This document shows positions 1 through 11,100 of a stretch of 64,000 bases of DNA, piece after piece. The stretch is taken from positions 64,981,004 to 65,045,003 of the forward strand of contig OX381707.1 of NCBI GenBank assembly GCA_947462335.1, in the 5' to 3' direction. The notes beneath the pieces were generated by a model, which worked only from the letters and a program-made list of their open reading frames with translations, did not search any database and was not told where the DNA came from. A program made the translations under genes and the position numbers. This stretch comes from Harmothoe impar. Its lineage: Eukaryota; Annelida; Polychaeta; Phyllodocida; Polynoidae. Within the stretch, counting starts at the first letter, position 1. Each line of letters opens with the position of its first letter.

Positions 1-1100
1 CCATGCACTACAATTTACATTCAATGCATTATTAAAGATCAAGCCTACTGCTCTTGAGTACAACTACTGAGCCCGCTACTGAGTCAGTCTACTGTAGTCT
101 GTAGGCCACTGAACAGCTGAGGCATGCAGTGATGGGATAGTGATACAAATGATACAACATACAAACATAAGACATACATATGGAATGTACTTTTCAGTAC
201 CTGTAAGCAGTATTTAAAGAGGGTGGTACTGACTACTGTATTACTGTCTATGATTTACAAACAATGAAACAGATGACCAGCTTACCTAGTCTGTTCGTGC
301 AAGACCATAACAGTAGCCGGGCTGTGTTATGGTCTGGCGCACATCGGCCAGCAAAGCCACTGAGGAACTCTTCAGGGTTGAGGGAAGAAAGACCATCGCT
401 GGTACCAACAGCTACACACATCTAACACAGGGAAAACGGGGTCAAGCCAAATCTATTTTTACCCCTCCACTGCAGGAGAGTGGTTCCCGCGCAAGCTGCA
501 CTGACAGGGGTGAAAATAGGGAAGGCTACGGCAAAACTGGTCTAAAATATTATATATTACCCATCTGAATTAAAAATTGGGTGGGTTGTGTAGGGAAAAT
601 GTCAGGCTATGCAGGGCCGTTAAAAAATTGAAGAAATTCCTAGTATTAGTGGCCGAAAGGGGTGTACAAAGTCTGTTCACCGGAGTTGGTGAACAAGAGT
701 TCAGTGGGTTCTCAGCGGCAAGGTGGCTGAACTCTAGACAGGGCCCCCATCAGATCGGCCCGCCTATCGACGAGTTCAGATTAGATGAACTAAGCTTACC
801 CTTCAATGCCCCCATAGACATCTAGTGTTGCCATGATATCTGAACGAAGTGTCTATTGCAGGGAAGCCTCAAGACAGCAAGGAGGCAATATACTATCCTC
901 TTCAAATTCACTGACTCTCATAACACGTTGACAGATGTCAACAATGGACACGCCTTCTGTGGTTCTCCTGCTGCAGCGAAGATGGTGCCACCACAAAATC
1001 TGCTCCCTGGCGGGAAATCCTGACACTAAATTGGAACTCTCCCAAATCAGAATCTGTAAAATCACCATATCCGGTTGCTGGAATCATACTTCCGGCAGCG
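1..1100. other. Region upstream of GRPEL1
   Basis: No coding region is supported here. Short open frames (for example 329-568, 577-825 and 935-1171) show no recognisable family and no splice continuity. The last of them runs across GRPEL1 exon 1 in another frame. The final ~15 bases before the GRPEL1 start contain an ETS-type motif. The stretch probably holds the GRPEL1 promoter and 5' UTR, but no transcription start can be fixed from sequence alone. Confidence 0.5.
1088..1095 (+). promoter_or_regulatory. ETS/GABP-type motif at GRPEL1 start
   Basis: ACTTCCGG lies 5 bases before the GRPEL1 ATG. ETS/GABPA (NRF-2) sites of this form are common in TATA-less promoters of nuclear genes for mitochondrial proteins. 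Its position would imply a very short 5' UTR, with the site near the transcription start. This is a motif match only. Confidence 0.4.
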
Positions 1101-4100
1101 ATGGCGACTCACGTAACTGCAAGCATGTGTTCACGCGTATTAAGAGGAATTTCTGGCATAAACAGCCGTAAAATTCAGTCATGTCTTCTCCAAAGGTAAG
1201 CATGGAACTGATATATCTATAGGGCTACTAAATGTTATGTGTATTTGGATTGATAGAGTGGATTCTCACGTGAAACAGTGGACTAGTGGTGGTCAAAGTC
1301 ATACGTGACCTTCGCCTAGTATTTTTTGGCCGGGTACTTTGCAGTTTGACCAGTTCGACTAGCCCAGGGGATTTACAGTTCAGTAGTTCTAAGAGTTCAA
1401 CGAAAATGCATACTTTGTCTGTTTAGGAATGAGGTTAAGATGCAATGTGCTAACGTTAAACAGGAGAGTTTACAATTGAATTGCAAATGCAAAGTAGAAA
1501 TCCATTGCATCAGTCTCAGATAGGATCCAGTGGCAGTGCTGCTGATTTCATAAGCCTAGGCTAAGCCTAAGGGTCTCGATCAGTCTTGTTACATAAATAA
1601 TCCCGCCTCATTCCAATTCACAATGCCTCCATATGAATTATGATGTCTGATGCATCTACGCCTTTGCTAGATCAACTAAGATCGATTGTATTGTTCACTT
1701 GTTGGTGATACATTTATAATATTTAAAGAGACTCATTGAGTCATTGCCAATGATCACATTGCCATTTGGATGATCGGACCGTGCCACGCCCACTTTCATT
1801 ACTGTCACTGTGTCAGCTGTCCTCTCAGACTACCTAGGGGCCATCCATTAATTACATACGCACATTTTTGGTCAAAATAGACCCCCCCCCCCACCCCCCC
1901 TGTTGCACCATGTACGCATTTGGACTACCCCCCCCCCCATGCGTACATACGCATTTAACTTTTACCCCCCCCCCCCTCCACTGATAAAATAAAGGAGTTT
2001 TTTTTTAATTACTGAGGAACTTTAGTGTTAAGGATTCGCAGTACCCAAATTACCCCTTCACCCTTGATTCCTTCCATAGATTAAGGGAGTGTTCATTTAT
2101 TAATTTCACGGGGGGGGGGGGGGTGGTGAGATTTCTCTCGGAGGGGTTACATTTTTTAATAGCCCCCCCCCCCCCTCGAGAGCGCTTGGAATGTTTTATG
2201 GCCCCCCCTCGCCAGTGGCGCCGAAAATCTTCCCCCCCCCCTTTGAACTATAGTAACGAGCGGGCTTTTTTGCTAAAAAGGGGCTTAAATTTTTGCGCCC
2301 CCCCCCCCTCAAGAGGGGTCAGATTTTTTTACAGCCCCCCCCCCCCCCCCTCAGGAGGGGTCGGAAATTTTACCCACCACCCCCCTGTAACTAATAAATG
2401 AACACTCACTAAAAAAGAAAGTAGTTAGGACAAATTTCCCACTTGTCAAAAGTTTACTGCGAGCTTGGGGGATGGGGCTGGTCAGGGCTGAGTCATATAA
2501 CTATTGCAATCTAGGGGGGGGGGGGTGTTTGGTGAATATAGGAGCTACTGGTAGGGGTCATGGTGATGAAAAAGGCCCTCAAGGGGGGGGGGGTCGGGTT
2601 GAGAAAACTGGACAAGCCTCCATGATGGGGTTGATCAGAACCAAATATGTCCATTTAAGTACTCATAACCATATCTCATTGCCCTACCATTTGCGATTTT
2701 AGAGGGAGGGGGGGGGGCAATTTTTAAACTCAGAACGTAGGGGGGGGGGGGGGTTCTCTCAAATACTAGCTGTAGAACCTTATTGTATATCATGAAACAG
2801 GCCAGGAGCCATCAACTGTATAATATTCTTGTATAAAAACTGTGTATAATGCCATCAATGCTAACTCGGTGCTGACATAAATGTATCCTTACATTAGTTA
2901 ATAAAGCCTTCTTGAATCTTGAATCTAGGGCTAGTTGGTGGGGGGGAGGCAAAGAAATGTTCTCAATTTGGTTGGATATTTGGACCTGAAAAAGTACCAA
3001 TTTTAGTCTAAAATGACCAGAAAATCGGCCCTATGCGTACACAATGCGTATGCCAAAATGGGCCTAGACCCCCCTACCCCCCCTGTACGCATCTGTACGC
3101 ATTTGGCCTAACCCCCCCCCCCCCCACCCCCCCTTCATGCGTATGTAATTAATGGACGGCCCCCTAGCAGATAGCACCTGCAATGCAACATGTCATCTGC
3201 CATGATCATGTGGATAATATCAGATATATTTTGACAGGATTTTTACCAATGCGCCCTTTTGGATGATCAAGGGTAGTTTTACTATTTAAGTAAGGGATTC
3301 TGAAAACTACCGATGTGCAAATGGGCTCACAGTTGGGGAATTTAATGCGCCATTAATGATGTGAATGTGTCAAATCATTTGACAAATGGCATAGGGCGTG
3401 GCCCTCTCAATATCCTTGAATTGCGCTTGTATCAGATGGTAAAGGAACAATGTTACATTATTTTCAGAAACACTAGAAGATGTATGACAACAGTCACAGA
3501 GAATGCTGAAAATAAGGCCGAAACAGAAGCTAAAGCAACAGACTCTTCCACTCAAGAACTAGAAGCAAAGCTGGCAGAGATGGAAAAGACCTTCGCAGTA
3601 GACAAGGAAGCTCTAACCAAACAAGTATCAGACTACAAGGTAACATTCCTGTCTTGACAATCAATGTATAACGATTATGAAGAGAATGGCCTACTAGTAG
3701 TGTTCTTCACTGTTATTGTTAGTTTAATAACAGTATAAATATGATTGCAAATTTCTGTTTATGAAGCATTCCCTCTCTTCAAACATGTTTTGTCATAATC
3801 ATTGGCACTGAAACTGTGCTGTTACAAATGTATACAGACCCATCCCATACAATTAATCTCAATGGTCTCTTTTCATCAGGAAACTATCTACTTCCATGCC
3901 TGTATATAGGTCTTAATATTAATGCTTACCATGCTTTCCATGTTACAGGACAAATACACACGGTCTCTGGCAGAAGCCGAAAATGTTCGACAACGCATGC
4001 AGAAGCAGGTGAGCGACGCCAAGCTGTTCGGCATCCAGGGTTTCTGTAAGGACCTGCTCGAAGTGGCCGATATCCTCCAAGCGGCAACAGACGCCGTGCC

Positions 4101-4383
4101 CAAGGAGCAGCTCGAGGGCGGTGACAACCCCCATCTTAAAAACCTTTTCGAGGGACTCACTATGACCGAGCAGCAGATGCAGAAAGTGTTCACACGCAAT
4201 GGTCTTATCACGATAAACCCCCAGGAGGGAGAGAAGTTTAACCCCCACTACCACGAGGCTCTCTTCCAACAGCCAGCACCCGCGGGCCGCGAAAACGATT
4301 CGGTCGCAATTGTCACCAAAATAGGCTATATGTTACACGGTCGCACAATACGACCAGCCCTTGTAGGAGTGTTCAAGGCATAG
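1101..4383 (+). CDS. GRPEL1: GrpE-like mitochondrial nucleotide exchange factor (3 exons)
   Basis: Exons 1101-1195, 3468-3639 and 3949-4383 join in phase to 233 codons; human GRPEL1 is 217 aa. Donors are GTAAG and GTAAC; acceptors are TTTTCAG and GTTACAG. The product is the matrix co-chaperone that makes mitochondrial Hsp70 release ADP, and it serves protein import and folding. Residues 1-45 are basic and hydroxylated with almost no acids, as in a mitochondrial targeting peptide. Residues ~50-110 (AEMEKTFAVDKEALTKQVSDYK onwards, through RSLAEAENVRQRMQ) form the long GrpE dimer helix. The C-terminal domain has the GrpE hallmark GRTIRPALVGV just before the stop. ATG 1101 is chosen because it opens the targeting peptide and has a good start context (gcgATGG). 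Intron 1 contains the TIR element at 1837-3164. The gene is tail-to-tail with the calmodulin-like gene. An AATAAA at 5180-5185 is a possible but distant polyadenylation signal. Confidence 0.95.
1837..3164. mobile_element. TIR element (MITE-like) with poly-G/C interior
   Basis: The ends are inverted repeats: GGGGCCATCCATTAATTACA on the left and its near-perfect reverse complement (one substitution plus one extra C) on the right, continuing into ACATACGCA. A TA dinucleotide flanks both sides (1835-1836, 3165-3166), consistent with a TA target duplication. The interior carries many runs of 8-17 G or C and no transposase. It lies in GRPEL1 intron 1 and has a second TIR element nested in it at about 2084-2410. 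The superfamily is not assigned. Confidence 0.6.
2084..2410. mobile_element. Nested short TIR element
   Basis: The left end AGGGAGTGTTCATTTATTA matches, inverted, the right end TAATAAATGAACACTCACT. The interior is alternating poly-G and poly-C blocks. A single similar end (agggagtgttcatt) recurs at about 51116, so this is a dispersed family. No coding capacity was found. Confidence 0.5.
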
Positions 4384-7300
4384 CAGAACTCACCCAAACC
4401 TGACTTGTATTCTTATTCATAATGTTATAATAGGTCAATCGTGTTTAATATCATTATCATTATCCACTATGTTCAGAGTAAGTGTGGTTGGCAGAATTTA
4501 CAGAAGTATTGTTAAACACAGATTCAGTCTGAGTTTTAAACAACAGTGTAAGTGAGGTGCAGATGTGAAATGTATGCGAAAGTGAGAATGTAGCAGTAAA
4601 ACTCATGATAGATAAATATGTTTGGCAAGAGTTTGTACGATTCAAGGCGCTTTTAGAACAACCCAGATTAATTAAAATGAACCAAATTAAATTGATTCAA
4701 TGTCATTCAGAAGATATTTTATGACGTGTACACTATTGTTGTCATCCAAAATATTCCTCTCTAATTCAATATTTGATAGTTTCCCCATACTGAAGTGTTA
4801 CCTATTTTAAACCTGCAATGTTCACGGGTTTCCATATTAACCTTCAATGAGTGGTGACACTGTTTCGAGCCTGAAGATTGCGAGTGGGTGGTTATTATTG
4901 TTGAATGTAGGAAATCTTGAACTTGGGACCATTCCCATGTGTACTTGATTGGTTAACGGAATTATCTAATTGAATGCCTGATAAATTATGTCTGATATAA
5001 TTTGTATTTAGATTCATGGAAACATATAGTAATTGATTTAAGTCAAATTACAGAAATGCGTTTAACTGTTACCCATTATCGCGATAAAATGTTATTGGAA
5101 CACTTTCCTCTTTTTTCGTGTTTTCCACCAGAGGGGTTGTTGGAAACAAGAATACTTCAATGTGCTTCTCACTGTTACCAATAAACAAAGACGCAGAAAT
5201 CACAAGATATTATGTTCAGATAGTATTTTGTGTTTGATTTTATCAAAATATACGGGTCTATAGTGGCCCATATACTTAATTCGAGTTTCGACGTAATTAG
5301 CCTACAGTACGTTAACAAATATGTTTGTGCTACTTTAAAGCAGCAACTCGACCTCTTCAGACCTCTTCCAACTCTAGCATGAATTTAAAGGGGCCGATCT
5401 CTGAGACTGGAGGAGAGTGAATCATGTAGTTCCTAACTGTGCCACTGGCAGTCTCTCAGATCGATTTGCACATTTGTAGTTTACAAACCGTACTGACTGC
5501 ACCCAGCACAGGGCACTGTGTTTGTTGATCACCAATCAGCCATAAATAGCACAACTGGAAACTCTTATTACTTTGAACCAGTTGACCCGGCCTGGTCAGG
5601 TGAAATTGGTAGGGGGACCATGAATCAGGCTTGGCTTGGTATGAAATATTCTATAAAACCAGGATATAGCTATCATAACCTCCTTAAATAAATCATTGAA
5701 CTAGGCTTCTAGGGATACATAATGCAGAAAGGAATCCTTGTGTATTTAAGTGTTTATTTTCAACCGAATCCATGGGATGTGGTCTATTCAAGGGGTAGTA
5801 TACCGTTTTCTGTGGACACACAAGTGGTAGTCTAGACAGTCAGTACACTGGTGGGTATCAATAGTATTGTATACTACCACTGGCATAGTCTAACTGCTCA
5901 TCACACCAGTGCAACTTATTTAGAGCAGTGAATTGCTGGAAGGGAACAACCAGCATCCTATTTCTTGGTTGCCTGAGCCATTATATTTGGGGTACTTTGC
6001 TAGGGAAAACGATCCTACAGGACTAGGACATGCCTGGATCTCAGGGATTGTGCTTGGGCGATTCTAAATAAATTTAACTTAGGTGTTATATAAACTCAAC
6101 GACCCTGGCAAAGGAGTTTAGGATTTGGTTTAAGAAGTCTTGGCCTTTAATATTTATAGGACCATCATTTGTTTTTCTTTAAGGCAGAGCAAAATAGCAT
6201 AGCATATAAGGCCTCTCTAAAGCATAATGAATGGGTGAAAATACAGATATTAATTCCTCTATGGTGGGAAGGAAAGCCATCTCTGCAGGGGCCAATGCCA
6301 ATGTGACCTCTTGTGGTCGAAGATGGAACTAAAATGGCTTAGTCATGTGTGGCTAGTACACTTAGAGCAATCAGTACACACTTATGGGGGAGGTCTACAT
6401 ACAACAAATAAATAGGGAAGTATATATAATGTATAATCTGCATGAATACACATGAAAACCCTTATGGTTGTGGATGGGAATAATGCTTTCATTATGCATA
6501 TAAATAGGAGCATAGTGAGAGGTACTTCACCTCAAGCCCAATAGGAGGCAGCGTGGAGTAGGTAACCTGCAGATCGTTATGTTATCCGGTTTACAGTTGG
6601 TTGACTGCTATTCTCACAGGAGGTATTTCACCTATTATCATACAGAAAGAAGCACCCATATTATTTGTAGATCAACCTATCCACATATGAGTCTGTGAAG
6701 ATTGCTGACATATTAGTATCTAAAATTCGATGCTTGGAGCTCGAGTAGCTGCTTTAATAGTTAACAGGTTTCTGGTCATTAGGCCAGACCGAAAAAAAAA
6801 GTTGGTCAATGGATTTTGTTCACCTTATTTTCGGAAATGCAAATTTTTATCCAGGGATTTCGCTTGCTTCATTTTAACAACAAAAGAAATTGAGATATTT
6901 TCTATTTTATTATTCTGTTGATTTACCTACAGATCAAGGAAAATATTTGTCTGGTGTGTGCTCACTAAAAATGCCCCTGAGAGGCCAGTTAAAAACTATA
7001 AAGTCGTTTACTCTGCTTTTGAAACAGAAAATCAAGTGACAAAGGACACATTTTGTCTTAGCCTTACTATTATTAGGCCTACATGGTGTGTATGTGTGTG
7101 TCCTACAGGCAATATGCATGTCAGGAGAAGTTGATTCATCTGTTCTGTAAGGCTCCAGAAAAAGAGCTTGGATTTGAAAAAGTAGTCGTAAACAGGGATG
7201 AGAGTCTTCAAGTTTTTCCCTGAAATCAAGTTTTTTTTCGATCACAAAAAATATAATTAGGATATTTAGCTGTAGGCTCTCTTAGGGTATATTTGATAAT

Positions 7301-8196
7301 TACTCAATATAAACTCAATCAAACTTCTTTTGTTTGTGTCATCTTCTGATAAGACAGCAGAATCATCACTGGTTCATCATCAGTGGTCCTACACATACAC
7401 AGACAGACTACACCACACTGATCTCAGTGTCAAGTTTTTCTCAGCCAATTTCAAGTTAGCTTGAGAAAGCTTGAAGCCTCTCTCTCCTCTATAGTCCTAT
7501 GCATTTACACTCTTCACAGGAGGCTTAGCCACTGAAACTAAGGTGCTATGCATGGAGAGTGTATGGACAGATTTCTCATTCTCCTCAGCAGGAGATAACG
7601 TCCATGAACCCATGGACATGACAAATGCTTCTCCCCAGCAGGAGACGACGTCCAGGAGAATGTAGACATGACAAATCCTGCTGCACAGCACTAGATATGT
7701 GTCTATAGATGCATAAACATTCATAGTGTTCTTTAATGTAGTTTTGGGGTATGTTATATCTTCAAGTTTTTTTGACATAGTCGACTTTCATCCCTGCGTA
7801 AAAAAGTGTTAATTAATTCCTCATAAACGGTACATAAAATTCATGGTACAATTTCACTTTCCTGTATCCAGAGACCTTCCCAAACACAAAAAAAAAACAG
7901 AAGATTTTAGCCATCCGTATTTCCGTGCATTAAGTCACCTATAAATAACATGGACACCAACAGATAATGTGCGACCAGACTTTTTTTTAAATGTTTAATA
8001 TTCACATATGTTGCTTGGCATCCTCAAGGTATCCTCACTCACTTCACGTTTATATCACTTTTCTATACATTGCACGCACGGAGTTATCTACATATTTACA
8101 CGAATCATGTCAAATAATCTCAACACTTTGTCAGAAAAATCTTCCCATTTGAAGAGACACTAGACGAGTAGTAGTCCATAAAGATCCGACACGAAA
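4384..8196. other. Tail-to-tail spacer between GRPEL1 and the calmodulin-like gene
   Basis: AT-rich sequence with only short unrelated open frames (5002-5184, 6730-6921, 6934-7245, 7497-7778), none showing a recognisable domain or splice partner. It should contain the 3' UTRs of both convergent genes. A small direct repeat (cagcaggaga...acgtcca) occurs at about 7588 and 7635. Nothing else could be supported. Confidence 0.5.
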
Positions 8197-11100
8197 TCAC
8201 TTCATCATTTGAATCATTTCTGAAAGCAAGAGAAGGTTGATTAATCAAAATGAAACAAATCACTCGATACAAACATGTCTACAAAGCTCCCGCTTCCTAC
8301 ACCACTATAAAAGTTCTTTGAATTAAACCAGAATTGACCAATACATGCTTATAACGGAAGTACCAAATCTACCTGTACACATGATAAGCCACAGACCCTG
8401 CATGCCCTGAGTCATCTGTGAGCTCACTCACCCGTCCAATCTTTATATGCGTTAACCCTTTAAGGACGCATGTCGCTAAAAGATGAGTAACTCGCCGGTG
8501 CTGCATTGGTGCATCATGCCAACCCTTTGGGAGTGTCTTAACCCCAGAGGGTCGGCATGATGCTTGAATGCAGCCCTGACGAGTTACTCGTCAGGGCAGC
8601 ATTCATGCATCAGGACGACCAAGGCATGATGCAGTTAAACTTTAAGGTATCATGCCGTCCTTAAATGGTTAAAAGCCCCCACTCACGTTCATAACTGACG
8701 TCTCCGTCACCATTAGGGACCAGGTCCATGAGCATCTCGTCCACCTGCTCGTCCGTGAGCGCCTCTCCCATCTGCGTCATCATGTGACGTAGTTCCTTTA
8801 GGCTGACGTACCCAGAAGCGTTCTGGTCAAATGACGTGAAGGCAGACCGCAGTTGGTGCTCGGCGTCTGGTTCACGGAGCGGTCTGTGTGTTAACACCTT
8901 GAGGAAGTCTGCGAAGTCTAGTGTGTTGCTACCTGGAGAAATGAATTTGAAGAAAGACCATTTCATAGTTGAGCGAATTTTGATTGCGAGACTTGAGGAC
9001 TCTGAGGAGGGGGGCGGTGGTCATGGGCAGTAGTGAAAGGTTGCAAGACTAGTGGCCTCAAACATAAAGGAAACATATTGGAACATATTTCTCATTTGAT
9101 AAAGGATCCTGGCGGACGAGAGCAAAAATGAATGAAATGTTTCATCATAGGTTTGCAAGATTTGCCCGAGACCCTAGTAGCGGATCTGTACTCTAAGCAA
9201 TCAGAATTAAATGGCCTAATTAAAAACTTGCGGGAAAAAAAAGTGAATTCAGAAGCACATGAAGAAGGTAGAGGAAGGTTTAGAAGGGGAGTCACCATTA
9301 ACGACGACCTCTGTGAGCAGGTATTTGACATCGGCCTCAGAGAGCACCCATCCCAGTGTCCTTAGTGCCAGGCCGAGCACGTCCGAGTAGATGAGACCTG
9401 CTCCGTCACTGTCAAACAGGTCAAACAGCTCCTGGGAGTCTGCAGGTAGAGAGAAGTGCAGTCGTCATGTATGAGATTGTATCACAGTGTAGGCATAGGA
9501 CCCACATAGATAAGGGGGTCATCGCGGGGGAGGGGGTTAAACATAAGAAAACACAAATTTGGGGGTGTACACTGATATTCCTAGGCTCCCTATACGACTA
9601 ATCTCTCAGTCACTAGTGCCTAACCTAGTTGACTCAGGGTCCATACCCTGAGGCATAAACGACGCCTGGCTTTTCCTTTAAGACGTTTTTTTAGCCATTT
9701 TAAAATGCTTATTACTCAGTTTCTATTTTAGTTAGAAAAAATACAGTAAAAAAAAAGAATGGGCAACATCGGGGGACAAATATTTCCTTCAAAAAGTAAA
9801 TCAATATCTCTTTTCTTCTACTCACAAATCAACTGCCATCTTTGCATATTTTTTATCTCTTTTCTTTAAACACTTAAGTACTGTTAAATGACTACCCTCT
9901 AGATGAACTCTCCATAGGCTGCAAGGTTAAAAACAAAATTGGAGCTGATAGAAATGCTGTTCTCACCAAAGAAGTAGCACATTTCTATCTTTCTGGTATA
10001 AATCTACCATCTAACATATTAAAATGCCATCCAACTAAGCTGAAATGCCCTCTATATTAGTTAAATCACTTAAATGAACTTCATATAATACCCTGTACAT
10101 ACAAAAAACAAGGATCACTTTTATTTACAATATGGACATGGGAGAAACCTTTTCATTCAGTGTGTGTTGGACATAGACATGAGAGGACAAAAGACATAGA
10201 TAGCCAAGATCGGGGGACATAAAAATTTGAATTTGGGCTCAAGTACCCCCCAAAAAAAGTCAGTGTTCAAATCTTTTCTGAGTATACCCTTTTTTTGCGT
10301 GACTTGCCTCACTCGGTGTGACTTTCTTAGGGCACCTGCGTCATGCGACCTATAGGTTGTGTGGTGCAGGTAGTTGTCAGTTCCTGATATGCTATACTTG
10401 TGACGCACAATTTGGGTATGCTATCCGAAACGGTCCAGCCAGGCTATGATAGGGGAAGCCAGTCAGGAATCCTGGAGAGAACCTGGTATGGTGACCAATG
10501 GATGATATGGATAGCGAACGAGGGTAAACCAAAGGTGCTGAATCCATTTCTGTTATGTGTAGAATAATATCTAGGTCGGAACAAGGTCAAAATCAAGGTC
10601 AAAGGTCACATCTTTAAGGATCCTATTAATACAAGAGTGCACTCTTTCTCTTTCTTATGATGATAAGTGATACATTTCCCTTCACACCTCTCCCTGACCC
10701 TGAGTCATCTGTGAGTTTACTCACACGCTCAATCTTTAGTCATTTTGGAAAGCTAATTACAGTTTCCTGGGCATGAAATATGAGTACACTTGACTGTTAC
10801 AACAACCTTGTTACCATACATCTTCCAACAGCCCCCTGTTTTAGAGCCTTTTGGTTAGTGACAGCCCCCCTTTTTCTTATCTTACGGACATTCACCGCCA
10901 CGGTTCCCGGGGCCTGGTTTGCAGTGGGTACCTAAACTGAGGTTGAGTGACCCCCCCCCCCCCCCGGGTGCCTGTGAAATTCCATAGATGCCTATGCAAT
11001 TCCATACGTGCAGGTGAAAACGGAAAAAGGACTACTAGTCCCTACCTTGCACAACCACTGAATGCCTTGTTGACAAGGCTCACTATGCTTATGTGTACCA

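Noticed and set aside
3888..4269. Two ~107-codon antisense frames over GRPEL1 exon 3
   Set aside because: Shadows of the GC-richer coding exon on the opposite strand.
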